Part shown: positions 16,196 to 24,748 of the stretch, piece by piece
Numbering within the stretch: position 1 is the stretch's first letter
Layout: the number at the start of each line of letters is the position of its first letter
Source of the DNA: Alphaproteobacteria bacterium
GTDB lineage: Bacteria; Pseudomonadota; Alphaproteobacteria; CAAGCB01; CAG-977
Reading direction: 5' to 3'
Assembly (NCBI GenBank): GCA_900768845.1
Contig: CAAGEK010000065.1
Span: 28,121-92,120 of the forward strand
DNA length: 64,000 nucleotides
Program-made: the position numbers and the translations under genes
Notes under the pieces: model-generated
Seen by the model: only the letters and a program-made list of their open reading frames with translations
What the model was told of the DNA's origin: nothing
The model's database searches: none

Positions 16196-17371
16196 TTAAC
16201 GGCTCAGCCCTTTTTTCGTCGCGTTGAGTATCGTTGTCACCGCTTTTTCCTTTTTCTTGTCCTGAATAATTCTGGCCGCCTTCGCCTGCCTGTCTTCGAG
16301 GGAGATCTTTTCATCTTTGCGGGCTTGCGAACCGGCGCGAATCGTGTAAAGGGGCTTTGCCCGCTTGCTGACAAGCTTGCCTTTCTTTTTCGATTTCGGG
16401 CGGGGAATCGTCGGAAGATTGTCCACCGTCGTGTCGGGAATCCGCCCGACCATTGTGTTGCGTTCGGCAAAAAATTTCTGAAGCTTTTTCTTCGTATCGC
16501 TGTAAACGGTCAGATACTTTCCGCTTTCCAAAATATCGGGGGATTCCGTGAAATATGACGGTTTATGAGGATCGTGGCAAATCGCTTTGACGATTTTTTC
16601 CGCCGGAATCGATTTTAACTTTTTGCTCATATTGTTCGGAGCGATGCCTTCCAGCTCTTCCAAATGGGTCTCGTCGTATGAATCGCGCCTCGATTCGTTA
16701 TCGTACCACCCTTTGAAAGCCGCCGTGCGCGCCCGATTCAGGTCTTTTGTCGTTTCATAGGTTGTTTGAAACGGTTCGGCCACTTCGGGAAATTCCCCTT
16801 TGAAGTCGTTCCAAGTCTGAGGGCGGCCGGCTTCCTTCAATTCCCACGCGACGAGGCAACCGTAAGATTCGGCGTCGGCTTCCATGGCGCGATCGGTGAT
16901 GATTTTTGTTTTCGTGTCAACCTTTGCCGTCGTTATCGAATCAATGACGGGAGATTCGAACTGATAAGCATGGCGCAGTTCGTGAGCCAGAGTTACAATG
17001 GCTTCCTCCGTCGAGTTTTGAGGGTTTAAAACACATTCCATATTGCAGGGATCCGCATACCCGAAAATGCCTTCTTGAACGGTGCTTTTGTCAAAACGCA
17101 AAGCATATCCGGCTTCCATCGCGGCTTCCAAAATTGTGCAACCGGCTTCGGATTCGCACATGGCATTGACAATTTTCGTCAATTTGCGCTGTTGACTTTT
17201 ACTGCCTTCCAGCGTGATGGGCAAGGCGAGCGGTTCGTCTTTTTCCGGCTTCCTGTACGCGGGACGCGGCGTTTCCTTCCGGAACGCTCTGGAAGCCTGT
17301 GCCAGAGCCGACTTTAAACCTTCAAAGCGTTTCGGTGCAACCGGAGAAAATTCGTTATCGTTTTCCTGCAT
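16196..17371 (-). CDS. Putative zinc metallopeptidase (HExxH), DUF6782-like
   Basis: A 391-aa protein with a zincin motif in VTLAHELRHAYQFES (about residue 130) and a candidate third ligand in DRAMEADAESYGCLVAWEL about 35 residues later. No signal peptide is seen. The C-terminal 80 residues are strongly basic (PRPKSKKKGKLVSKRAKPL). The pattern recalls DUF6782 putative metallopeptidases, but I am unsure of the accession. It starts 17 bp after the 200-aa gene, so the two are probably an operon. Substrate unknown. Confidence 0.65.
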   Translation of the reverse strand: MQENDNEFSPVAPKRFEGLKSALAQASRAFRKETPRPAYRKPEKDEPLALPITLEGSKSQQRKLTKIVNAMCESEAGCTILEAAMEAGYALRFDKSTVQEGIFGYADPCNMECVLNPQNSTEEAIVTLAHELRHAYQFESPVIDSITTAKVDTKTKIITDRAMEADAESYGCLVAWELKEAGRPQTWNDFKGEFPEVAEPFQTTYETTKDLNRARTAAFKGWYDNESRRDSYDETHLEELEGIAPNNMSKKLKSIPAEKIVKAICHDPHKPSYFTESPDILESGKYLTVYSDTKKKLQKFFAERNTMVGRIPDTTVDNLPTIPRPKSKKKGKLVSKRAKPLYTIRAGSQARKDEKISLEDRQAKAARIIQDKKKEKAVTTILNATKKGLSR

Positions 17372-17388
17372 GGCCGTTTCTTTCCTGT

Positions 17389-17991
17389 TTATCTTAATTT
17401 CAGCCGTTCAACGGGCAAATCTTCCATGACGGGCTCTTCGTGTTCGACGGTCGTTTCCCCGTCGGGGGCGACGCGAATGGAAGCCCGATACAAAACGGAG
17501 GCGTAAAGAATGTTCGCCGCAATCCAAAAGGCACCGTCGCGTTCCGTGACGACGGGATGCTCGATGACGGCTTTTAAATCGTCCGCCGGTTCGTCATCCA
17601 TATTGGACGAAAAAGGGATGTCGTCAAAAGAGCGGATAAGCTTGAACCTGCCGTCCGGCGTTCTGATCCGGTCGAAGAAAAAGGCGGCGTAATCCGTGAC
17701 GTTTTCCTTTGTCAATTTCAACGAAAACATTTCATTGGCTTCCAAAACGGCTTCGGTCGTCCCGTCCGTTTCAAAAATGTCGTCGCCGCTACATAAGAAA
17801 GTTCTGGAGATATTGGGCAGAGTCGCAAAATTCATCGCCCTGACCAGTTCGGTTTTTTTCGCATAAAAGGGCAGGCTCCGTTTCGATACGGAGTATTTGC
17901 CTTCCTTGAAAAAAGGTCTGCCGATGCAGGCGTTGATTTTGCCGATCAAAACCTGATTTTCAGCCTCTGCCGATGAAAAAACCGTTGTCAT
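17389..17991 (-). CDS. Hypothetical 200-aa protein
   Basis: Soluble mixed alpha/beta protein, no signal peptide, no family recognised (MTTVFSSAEAENQVLIGKI at the start, DRIRTPDGRFKLIRSFDDIP in the middle, acidic C-terminus HEEPVMEDLPVE). It heads the unit that includes the HExxH protein. Confidence 0.55.
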   Translation of the reverse strand: MTTVFSSAEAENQVLIGKINACIGRPFFKEGKYSVSKRSLPFYAKKTELVRAMNFATLPNISRTFLCSGDDIFETDGTTEAVLEANEMFSLKLTKENVTDYAAFFFDRIRTPDGRFKLIRSFDDIPFSSNMDDEPADDLKAVIEHPVVTERDGAFWIAANILYASVLYRASIRVAPDGETTVEHEEPVMEDLPVERLKLR

Positions 17992-18056
17992 AGCGTGTCT
18001 CCGTTTGGAAGATAGGGATATTAAACTATTTTTTGATGGTTTTGTCTATAAAAAAG

Positions 18057-18084
18057 ACAAAAAAATCCCCGCCGAAGCGGGGGG
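18057..18084 (-). terminator. Terminator after infA
   Basis: On the minus strand CCCCGC-TTCG-GCGGGG is followed by ATTTTTTT, directly after infA. UUCG tetraloop. Confidence 0.85.
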
Positions 18085-18091
18085 ATGACGT

Positions 18092-18319
18092 TTACACGGG
18101 GGTTTTGTGTCTGAAAGTGATGCGGCCTTTTGTCAAATCATAAGGCGTCATTTCAATATCCACTTTGTCGCCGACCATGACGCGGATGCGGAACTTGCGC
18201 ATTTTTCCCGCCGTGTGCGCCAAAATTTCATGATCATTTTCCAATTTGACACGAAACATTGCGTTGGGCAGTTTTTCAACGACCGTGCCGCTAAATTCCA
18301 ACAATTCTTCTTTTGCCAT
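18092..18319 (-). CDS. infA: Translation initiation factor IF-1
   Basis: A 75-aa S1/OB-fold protein starting MAKEELLEFSGTVVEKLPNA, with the conserved ILAHTAGKMRKFRIRVMVGD and the YDLTKGRI region. IF-1 binds the ribosomal A site during initiation. Length is normal. The in-frame start 24 bases upstream is not conserved in the family. A TerB-like gene lies upstream on the same strand. Confidence 0.95.
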   Translation of the reverse strand: MAKEELLEFSGTVVEKLPNAMFRVKLENDHEILAHTAGKMRKFRIRVMVGDKVDIEMTPYDLTKGRITFRHKTPV

Positions 18320-18376
18320 ACATTCAACTCCCGTTTTCGGCACAAATTCAAAAAACGTTACAGCCTTTTTGTCGCG

Positions 18377-18847
18377 TTAAAAGTCAAAGCCTTCGATGTC
18401 TTCGTCGATTTCATCGTCATCGGACGTATAATCGGAGAAAATGTCCGCGCCTTCCTCCTCCCATTCGATGCCGCGAATGACCCAGCTGCTGATTTGTTCC
18501 ATTTTTTCGATGGGAATGTTCAAAGCCAATCCGACTTTGGAAATGAAAAGAATTTCCGAATCGGACAAATCGCCGTCCTCGTAGCCCAGATAGAACATTT
18601 CGCGGATTAAGACCAAAGCCAGTCCGGGGTCTTCGATTTGTTTGACCAACGCCAGAATTTCGGGCTCCGTGCGGGGGCGGATCGCTTCTTTGGCGGCGTC
18701 TTTGGACAGCATGTAAAGCTTTGCCAAATCGACGAAAAACTCTTTTTCATCCTGATCAAATTCGCCGTCGACACGCGCCAGATAAGCAATCGTTGACAAA
18801 AAGGCGATACGCTGGTTGATATCGACGTGTTCAAAAAATTCCATCAT
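18377..18847 (-). CDS. TerB-like domain protein
   Basis: A 156-aa, all-helical protein. It has the two-fold TerB pattern, with acidic loop motifs ARVDGEFDQDEKEFF and LGYEDGDLSDSEILFI that could bind metal. The last 25 residues are very acidic (SDYTSDDDEIDEDIEG). TerB-like domains occur in tellurite and stress systems and in co-chaperones, but the role here is unknown. It is probably transcribed with infA, 57 bp downstream. Confidence 0.7.
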   Translation of the reverse strand: MMEFFEHVDINQRIAFLSTIAYLARVDGEFDQDEKEFFVDLAKLYMLSKDAAKEAIRPRTEPEILALVKQIEDPGLALVLIREMFYLGYEDGDLSDSEILFISKVGLALNIPIEKMEQISSWVIRGIEWEEEGADIFSDYTSDDDEIDEDIEGFDF

Positions 18848-19022
18848 TGTTTTGGAACTCCATAAAAACTTCCGTTAGTCATTTATACCCTTTTTGTCGA
18901 TTTAGGAAAGCAAAAAAGTAAAAATACGGTGCAAAATGCGTAAATACGGATTTGACGGGATAAATATGAAACTTTTGCGATGCGCCTAAAGGATTAAGTG
19001 ACAATCCGTTTTTTCTATGGTA

Positions 19023-19028
19023 TATAAT
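19023..19028 (+). promoter_or_regulatory. -10 element of the cold-shock gene
   Basis: A consensus TATAAT at 19023; a possible -35 (GTGACA) lies 19 bp upstream, longer than ideal. It implies a 5' leader of about 80 bases before the csp ATG, in line with the long structured leaders of cspA-type genes. Confidence 0.5.
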
Positions 19029-19117
19029 GAAATTGTCTTTAAGCGGTTTCTTTGCTGAAGCGGGTTTGGGGATTCGGCCGGCAACGGTCTGTGCAATATT
19101 TTTTGGGGAAACTTACG

Positions 19118-19327
19118 ATGAGTGTTGGTACCGTAAAATGGTTTAATAATACAAAAGGTTACGGCTTTATTTGTCCGGCGGACGGATCAAAGGACGTGTT
19201 CGTCCATATTTCCGCCGTTCAAAAAGCGGGCATTAAAGGATTGAAGGACGGACAGCAGGTGGAATACGAACTGGTTCCGGGTCGCGACGGCCGTTCTTCC
19301 GCCGAAAACCTGAAAATCGTCGACTGA
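19118..19327 (+). CDS. Cold-shock domain protein
   Basis: A 69-aa single OB-fold protein, MSVGTVKWFNNTKGYGFICP, with both RNA-binding motifs (KGYGFI and VFVHISAV). It melts RNA secondary structure and acts as an RNA chaperone. The ATG at 19118 matches family N-termini; the frame is open further upstream but that part is not conserved. Confidence 0.93.
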   Translation: MSVGTVKWFNNTKGYGFICPADGSKDVFVHISAVQKAGIKGLKDGQQVEYELVPGRDGRSSAENLKIVD

Positions 19328-19345
19328 ACCGTTTTCAAAAAATGA

Positions 19346-19379
19346 AAAGGGGGGGAGTTGATGCTTCCCCCCTTTTTTA
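19346..19379 (+). terminator. Terminator after csp
   Basis: AAAGGGGGG-AG pairs with CTTCCCCCCTTT and is followed by TTT. Confidence 0.85.
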
Positions 19380-19418
19380 TTATAGTGTTTCTTATCGGAT
19401 TAAACGGAGATTAAAGAA

Positions 19419-19904
19419 ATGCCTTCATTTGACATTGTATCTAAAACGGACATGGCGGAAATTGACAATGCCGTTGCCGGAGCCGCCCGAGAAATGGCGC
19501 AACGTTTCGATTTCAAGGGATCGAAAAGCTCGATTGAACGCAAAGACGGCGAAGTCGTTTTGCTCGCGGACGACGGATTGAAGCTGAAGCAGGTTCAGGA
19601 TTTGTTGAAAACATACGTTACGCGCCGCAAACTGGACGTTTCCGCATTGGACTTCGGCAAGGAGGAAAAAGCCGCCGGCGCGATGGTTCGCCAAGCCGTC
19701 AAAATCAAACAGGGAATCGATCAGGAAACGGCAAAGAAAATTTCAAAAGCCGTCAAGGATTCGAAAATGAAGGTTCAGGTTTCCATTCAGGGGGACGAAC
19801 TGCGTGTTTCGGGTAAAAAACGTGACGATTTGCAGGATGTCATCGCTTTCGTCCGGAATTTGGGCATTCCCCAGCCGTTGCAGTTTACAAATTTCCGCGA
19901 TTAG
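19419..19904 (+). CDS. yajQ: YajQ family nucleotide-binding protein
   Basis: A 161-aa protein, MPSFDIVSKTDMAEIDNAV, with two half-RNP-like folds: RFDFKGSKSSIERKDGEVVL in the first and KVQVSIQGDELRVSGKKRDDLQ in the second, ending QFTNFRD as in the family. YajQ binds nucleotides, and c-di-GMP in some species. It is a single gene with its own terminator. Confidence 0.93.
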   Translation: MPSFDIVSKTDMAEIDNAVAGAAREMAQRFDFKGSKSSIERKDGEVVLLADDGLKLKQVQDLLKTYVTRRKLDVSALDFGKEEKAAGAMVRQAVKIKQGIDQETAKKISKAVKDSKMKVQVSIQGDELRVSGKKRDDLQDVIAFVRNLGIPQPLQFTNFRD

Positions 19905-19960
19905 GGGGCGAGGGACTGAAAGGCACTTAAACGTTTTCCAAAGTGTCCCATGGTTCAATA

Positions 19961-19989
19961 AAAAAAGGTGTCGCGGTGACGCCTTTTTT
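19961..19989 (+). terminator. Terminator after yajQ
   Basis: AAAAAAGGTGTC pairs with GACGCCTTTTTTT around a short loop. Confidence 0.75.
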
Positions 19990-19992
19990 TGT

Positions 19993-20406
19993 TTCCCGAA
20001 AATCCCGTGCAAGACACATGATTCCGGAAAACGCACAGTCATGCGGTCAATAATGGAAGCGCGGAAATGTGTCAGACTGCCGGTAGGGATACCGCCGAAA
20101 AGAATGTGTCGAGCTTTGCAGGTTTTCTGAAAAAAGCGGTTTGACGGTTTACGAGCGTTGGAGCGACATAACGTTTCGGTGCAAGCAGGGACTATCCGCG
20201 GGAAAGAATGCCCAAGATTGCAGGAAATCTACCAAATCGGCTGAAGGAAGGCGGTTTGTCCTTGAGACCTGCCCGCCCCGTTTACGGATGGCAAGTCATA
20301 AAATGCACCTGCCGGAGCGTTATCGACCGTTTAAGCGTAGCCGGTAGCATAGGGCTACGCCTGCCAAGAAAAAGCCCCGCGTTTTACGCGGGGGGCTCTT
20401 TTTTTA
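19993..20406 (+). mobile_element. Decayed IS200/IS605-type element, copy B
   Basis: It matches copy A at its start (CCGAAAA, then ATTCCGGAAA), through the TnpA remnant (VSSFAGFLKK in one frame, LTVYERWSDI in another) to its end (TAAAATGCACCTGCCGG, then CCGGTAGCAT and a terminal GC hairpin with T-run at 20375-20405). Relative to copy A about 130 bp of the N-terminal part is deleted. Non-functional. The two copies are about 5.1 kb apart in the same orientation. Confidence 0.7.
20375..20406 (+). terminator. Terminator-like hairpin at the IS copy B end
   Basis: GCCCCGCG pairs with CGCGGGGGGC, TTTTA loop, followed by TCTTTTTTT. Confidence 0.75.
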
Positions 20407-20491
20407 TGGAAAAAACGGTTTTATTTAAATCCCGTTTCCGAATGTCCGACGCTTTTCGGACTCTCCGCGGAGAAACGAATCAAGCACTCTG

Positions 20492-20546
20492 CCCCCCCCC
20501 CCAAGCGTCTTTCAGACACTCCAAAAAGCCAAAGTGTCTTTTGGAC
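20492..20546 (-). terminator. C-tract and hairpin downstream of pilR
   Basis: An 11-base C run precedes three copies or near-copies of AGTGTC/GACACT. On the minus strand AGTGTC-CAAAA-GACACT followed by TTGGCTTTTT could end the pilQ-pilR transcript. Confidence 0.45.
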
Positions 20547-20547
20547 A

Positions 20548-21636
20548 CTAGCCCATACTCTTGGTGATTTGCTCTTGCATGGCGAACGTGCCCATAACCG
20601 ACCAAGCGATAACGCCCGAAACGAACAATGTCGCCACCATGTTCAAAACGCCGGCTTTTTCTTCAATGCCCGTCACGCTGTTTTCCAGCCATTCGTTGGC
20701 CATTTGATCCAACGCGCCTTGGAAGTTGTCCATTTCAGAATAAATACGCAAGTCGCCGATGATTTCCGTATCGGGAAAACCCAAATTCGTTTTATATAAC
20801 GCTTCACCCAAGTTATCGCCGTTGTTAATGTAAACCAGCGCGCTGTCAATACGGTAAAGCAGATACGGACTCGCATCGTGGCGCAGGGATCGCAAGGCTT
20901 GGGACACGGGCGTTCCCGCACGGATCAACGCCGCCATCGCCAACAGCCACGTCACGCCGACGAAAATGCGGTACAACGACCATGGCGGCACGTTTTCAAA
21001 ATACGCACGCGTCTTTCCCTTCCATCGTCCCAGAGTTAAAAAGATGAGGACGAACAGTGTCGGCAAAATCGAAAATGCGAACAGCCAGTTTTTCTGAATC
21101 CAAACGGACAACGCCACCAAGTCTTTCGCCGATCCCGTCCATCTGGTGTTCGGAGCGGCGTTCATCATCGGCGGCACCATGTATGCACCGATTGCGTAAA
21201 TAATCAACACGGTCATCATTGACAGGAACATCGGGTAACTGACCGCTCCGATCAAAGGAGCCGTCATCCGGTTCGTTCCTTCGGTGACTTTGATGAGGTT
21301 TTCCAATGCGTCTTCCAAATGTGAAACGTCACCGACCGACAACATCAGACGTTCGCGGGCGGGAGCCCAACCTTCCAAAGCGACGGAAAACGGATTACCG
21401 TTTTGCAGGGAACGCGACCAGTACAAAAGTGCCAACGCCATCGGTTCATCAGGGTTTTTCCCGTCGTTCGTGATGATACCGCGAATCCGGTCCAAAGCAT
21501 CCATCAACGAAAAACGGTTGTGCAACAGGGAAATCAGTTTACGATAGATTTTCAAGCGCGTGCCGCCGCTCATACGGCAGACGATTTGCGCATACAAACG
21601 GTTGATGTCTGTGAGAGAAAAGCCTTTGTCAGCCAT
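20548..21636 (-). CDS. pilR: PilR-like type IVb pilus inner-membrane platform protein (GspF family)
   Basis: A 362-aa polytopic protein with the two T2SS/T4P F-domain repeats: the first around residues 25-110 (KLISLLHNRFSLMDALDRIRG, LSVGDVSHLEDALENLI) and the second around 240-330 (LAMAALIRAGTPVSQALRSL). Transmembrane helices lie near residues 145-170, 185-205 and at the C-terminus (MVATLFVSGVIAWSVMG). It transmits the work of the assembly ATPase to pilin polymerisation. It starts 20 bp after pilQ, the order of the R64 thin-pilus operon. Homology to PilR is judged from motifs and neighbours. Confidence 0.82.
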   Translation of the reverse strand: MADKGFSLTDINRLYAQIVCRMSGGTRLKIYRKLISLLHNRFSLMDALDRIRGIITNDGKNPDEPMALALLYWSRSLQNGNPFSVALEGWAPARERLMLSVGDVSHLEDALENLIKVTEGTNRMTAPLIGAVSYPMFLSMMTVLIIYAIGAYMVPPMMNAAPNTRWTGSAKDLVALSVWIQKNWLFAFSILPTLFVLIFLTLGRWKGKTRAYFENVPPWSLYRIFVGVTWLLAMAALIRAGTPVSQALRSLRHDASPYLLYRIDSALVYINNGDNLGEALYKTNLGFPDTEIIGDLRIYSEMDNFQGALDQMANEWLENSVTGIEEKAGVLNMVATLFVSGVIAWSVMGTFAMQEQITKSMG

Positions 21637-21656
21637 ATTTTCCTCGCGTTATGAGT

Positions 21657-23402
21657 TTAGTAAACAGGGCGTTCATCCAACAAGCCGCACCAACGTTCGA
21701 CTTCTTCAACGTCCAGCAATCCGCTTAGCATACGCTCAACGGCGCAATCTTTCAATGTTCTTCCGTTCAAATCGCCCGTCCAGTAGTCAATCGCCTTTTT
21801 GGTTTCGCCGCCGACCAGCAAATCCAAAAACGTCGCGTCGGGCATCAAAATCTCGCCGACGACGCAACGCCCCTTGACGCCGCGGTTGTCACAAACGGGA
21901 CATCCCTTGCCTTTCAAAAAGCTTTGCTCCATACCGAAATCGCCGAACGCCTTTTTTAAACGTTTGACGGCCGGATGATCCGGCTGTTCCGTCACGGGAA
22001 TGCGACAGTTCGGGCAAACGCGGCGGAACAGACGTTGCGACACCATGCCCTTCATGATTTCCGGATCGAGCAGTTTGAAACTTTCCACGCCCATATCGCG
22101 CAGACGCATCAAAACGGCGGGCGCGCTGTTCGCGTGCAGGGTCGTCCACACGCCGTGTCCCGACAAAGCCCCTTTGAACGCCAGCTGAGCCGCCGACAAC
22201 GTACGGACTTCGCCGATCATCAACATATCGGGGTCGGAACGCAGGGAGGCGGCCAAAGCTTTGGTGAATTCCTGTTCTTTCAACGCTTCGGTGTTCGCGT
22301 TTGTCACGGGCATCTGGCGTGCGCCGGGAATCGGGTATTCGGGAGGGTCTTCCACCGTAATCAGGTTCAGTTCGAAGTTGCGTTCCTGCAACAAAGAAAT
22401 CATATTGCGTTGCAAAGTCGTCGATTTTCCCGAACCCGTCGGGCCGGCCACGATGATAATTCCGATAGGCACGGCGCGCAGACGGTAAAACATATCCGCC
22501 TCGCGCTTCGTGTATCCCAAGGCCATCAAATCGCCCGCATTATCGGGATCGTCATCGGCGTACAGCAAACGCATGACCAGATAGCGCGACCCGAAAGCGA
22601 TCGGATTGAATTGCAGACGCACGCCCAACACGTTTCGGGGCAGACGCAATTTTCCGTGAGAACCGCGGAAAGGCGTATCGCCGACTTTTTGTGCGGCCTG
22701 ATATTCGTTTTGCGCATAGTTCGCATCGGAAATGTCCGAAGACGCAAATGCCGCACGGACGAAAGCTTCGCCCCAATCTTTGCTGTTTTCGATTTCGACC
22801 TGCATCATACCGTTCGTACGGAACATGATCTGGGTTTTTTCCGTTCCGACGACGACGTGAATATCCGACACTTTGACGCTGGCCGCCCTTTTTAAAACGT
22901 TCAGGTAGTCAACCTGCATTTGCAGTTGGGCAAGATCCGTCGGACCGTCGTCGTCGGTGACGGCGGCGTCGCCTTCGCGTGCGGCTCTGTCATAAATGGC
23001 TTTGATGAGGTTGACGGGGACGTATTCGGGTTTTCCGACTTGCAGACGGCGTTTGCGTGCCAAAACTTCAAAACTTAAAACGCGGCCGTCGAATTTGTGT
23101 TCCACGCTGACCAGAAAACGCCCGTTTGAAAACAAAGCCAGCAAAGCGCGTGTGTCATCCTTTGTCGGAAATGTCCCGTTCGGAGCCGTGACGCAAGTGA
23201 CTCCTTGGGAAAACAATTCGTTTAATATTTCCGAACTTTTTTTAGGAGCCTGTTTTTCTTCGGCGGGAGCGGGAGTCGCCTCCTTCGCCGGAGCCGCCGC
23301 TTGTGCCGCGGCAGCGGGAGCGGCCTGTGCCGCAGACGGTTTTTTTGACGCGGCTGCTTTCGGCGTCGCGGCGGAATGTTTTGATTTTGCTGGCAAAGGC
23401 AT
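21657..23402 (-). CDS. pilQ: PilQ-like type IVb pilus assembly ATPase (GspE/PilB superfamily)
   Basis: A 581-aa cytoplasmic ATPase. An Ala/Pro-rich N-terminus (residues 1-60) is followed by an N2-type domain (VSDIHVVVGTEKTQIMFRTNG), then Walker A GPTGSGKSTT (about residue 318), an Asp-box VEDPPEYPIPGARQ, Walker B PDMLMIGEVRT and a tetracysteine zinc motif (CPNC, then GCPVCDNRG). It should drive pilus extension or, in a composite machine, act where VirB11/DotB acts. It sits apart from pilP by a 1.9-kb gene-free spacer, unlike R64, and has its own promoter and palindromic leader. Confidence 0.87.
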   Translation of the reverse strand: MPLPAKSKHSAATPKAAASKKPSAAQAAPAAAAQAAAPAKEATPAPAEEKQAPKKSSEILNELFSQGVTCVTAPNGTFPTKDDTRALLALFSNGRFLVSVEHKFDGRVLSFEVLARKRRLQVGKPEYVPVNLIKAIYDRAAREGDAAVTDDDGPTDLAQLQMQVDYLNVLKRAASVKVSDIHVVVGTEKTQIMFRTNGMMQVEIENSKDWGEAFVRAAFASSDISDANYAQNEYQAAQKVGDTPFRGSHGKLRLPRNVLGVRLQFNPIAFGSRYLVMRLLYADDDPDNAGDLMALGYTKREADMFYRLRAVPIGIIIVAGPTGSGKSTTLQRNMISLLQERNFELNLITVEDPPEYPIPGARQMPVTNANTEALKEQEFTKALAASLRSDPDMLMIGEVRTLSAAQLAFKGALSGHGVWTTLHANSAPAVLMRLRDMGVESFKLLDPEIMKGMVSQRLFRRVCPNCRIPVTEQPDHPAVKRLKKAFGDFGMEQSFLKGKGCPVCDNRGVKGRCVVGEILMPDATFLDLLVGGETKKAIDYWTGDLNGRTLKDCAVERMLSGLLDVEEVERWCGLLDERPVY

Positions 23403-23417
23403 TGCGGTATGTCCTCG

Positions 23418-23462
23418 AACGTTTACGTTCCTGAAACTCCATTTACAATATGGAGTTTCAGG
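23418..23462. promoter_or_regulatory. Paired palindromes in the pilQ leader
   Basis: GAACGTTTACGTTC (23418-23431) abuts a perfect 13-bp inverted repeat, CCTGAAACTCCAT with its complement (23430-23442 and 23450-23462, 7-base loop). They lie between the candidate -10 and the pilQ start, as expected for an operator or a leader hairpin controlling pilQR. The binding protein is unknown. Confidence 0.55.
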
Positions 23463-23491
23463 TTATAACAAGCAAGAGGGAATTTGAACAA
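23462..23491 (-). promoter_or_regulatory. Candidate pilQ promoter
   Basis: On the minus strand -35 TTGTTC and -10 TATAAC are 18 bp apart, about 60 bp before pilQ, with the palindromes placed at the start of the transcript. Confidence 0.5.
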
Positions 23492-24748
23492 AAAACGCCT
23501 TTCGGCATTGAAAACGTTACGGATAATCCCGCACGGCGGAAAAGGGAGCTTTTACGGCAGGGAAAAATCCGTTCATTCCGGAAACATCCGCTTTCCGTTA
23601 TTCGCTTATTGCGGAGGGAGGGCCGTCCTTTGATACGGCGGTCTGTTTTTTTTTAGGAAAAGGGCGGATTTCTGTTCATAACTCTTGGAAAGTTCTTTTC
23701 CCCGCCCCGTTTTGCGCCGGATTGCGGTGAAAAAGGCTTCCGAATCGATTTTTCCGGTCAAAAGTTCACCGGCTTTGTCACAGGAACGGGGGGTGGTTTT
23801 CCGGCACATCAGATTTATTTTTGCATGAAACGGATTCGGAATTTCGTATCGTTTCATAAATGAAACACAATGATACTGTTTTTTTCGGTTTTACGCATCA
23901 TACAAAAAATTTTTTGCTTGTCACCGGATTCGGTCGGGCGGAAAATACAACTGCTTCGCTTCAGCGGATATATTCGGCGAAAAGAGGGACGCTCCCGCCT
24001 GTCGATCAATGAACACATAATAAGTTCCGTTTCCACTCATTCTTTAAAATTTTTCCGTTCCGGCCGCTATATGAAAACATGACCTGCCGTTTGTCGCTAT
24101 GTTCGGCGACAGGCTGAGGAGATTGTGCTTTACGGATAAACGATAAAAGGCCGCTTTTCGCGTTTTATAACGAATTTTCCGCCTGTTCGGCCGAAACGGA
24201 GGATGGAAAGAAAGATTATCAGCCGGATGAAATATTTTAAGAGGCGGGATAAAGAAGACCTCCTCCCGTGTGAAACGCGGGATTTAACCGCTGAACGGTG
24301 TTAAGGCGATTCTGTTTATTTGTAACGGGGCAGATGAATCCGCTTTCGGTCGTTTGGAAACGGCATTCTGTTCCGGTTGATTTCCGATGTATCGGGTGAT
24401 TATCTTTGGTCGCCCCTTAAAGCTCTCTATTGCGGTATTTGAATGTCATACAGAGTAAAAAGAACATAAAACACTCGTTTTTGGCGGGATTTTCATCAAC
24501 GGAACCAAACGGATTTCCGCTTCTTCATTTCCTTTTATTGGCACGTTCGGACGAACCGTTGCGTTTCCGGTCGTAAAATACTTTCCGGAGATACTTCGAT
24601 GCAGAAATGATGTGATGGCCTGTGTCACGGTTTGTTTAAATCGGTTGATTTTTGACTTCAATGTTTGTCTGTTCGGCGAACCGGCTTTCATTATTGCAGG
24701 AGAGTTGAGCTGTAAGTTTACGCAGGGGAACAAAAATGAAGGGGGCAG
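23492..24748. other. Gene-free spacer inside the pil cluster
   Basis: About 1.25 kb without a convincing gene. Short frames (for example 23606-23857 minus, 83 codons, and 24446-24757 minus, 103 codons) lack ribosome-binding sites and family resemblance. No IS remnant was recognised. It may be eroded DNA. Confidence 0.6.

Noticed and set aside
18850..19117. A riboswitch upstream of csp
   Set aside because: Only a promoter-like -10 is recognisable; no known aptamer motif was found in the leader.
14237..20406. Two copies of a large structured noncoding RNA with terminators
   Set aside because: The shared sequence reads as TnpA motifs (KYHMV, APKYRRKAFYGEKR, DFLKGKSG, ERWSDI) once frameshifts are allowed; an IS200 relic explains it better.
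23606..24036. Two small minus-strand genes in the pil spacer
   Set aside because: No Shine-Dalgarno sequence, odd composition and no recognisable family; left as gene-free DNA.
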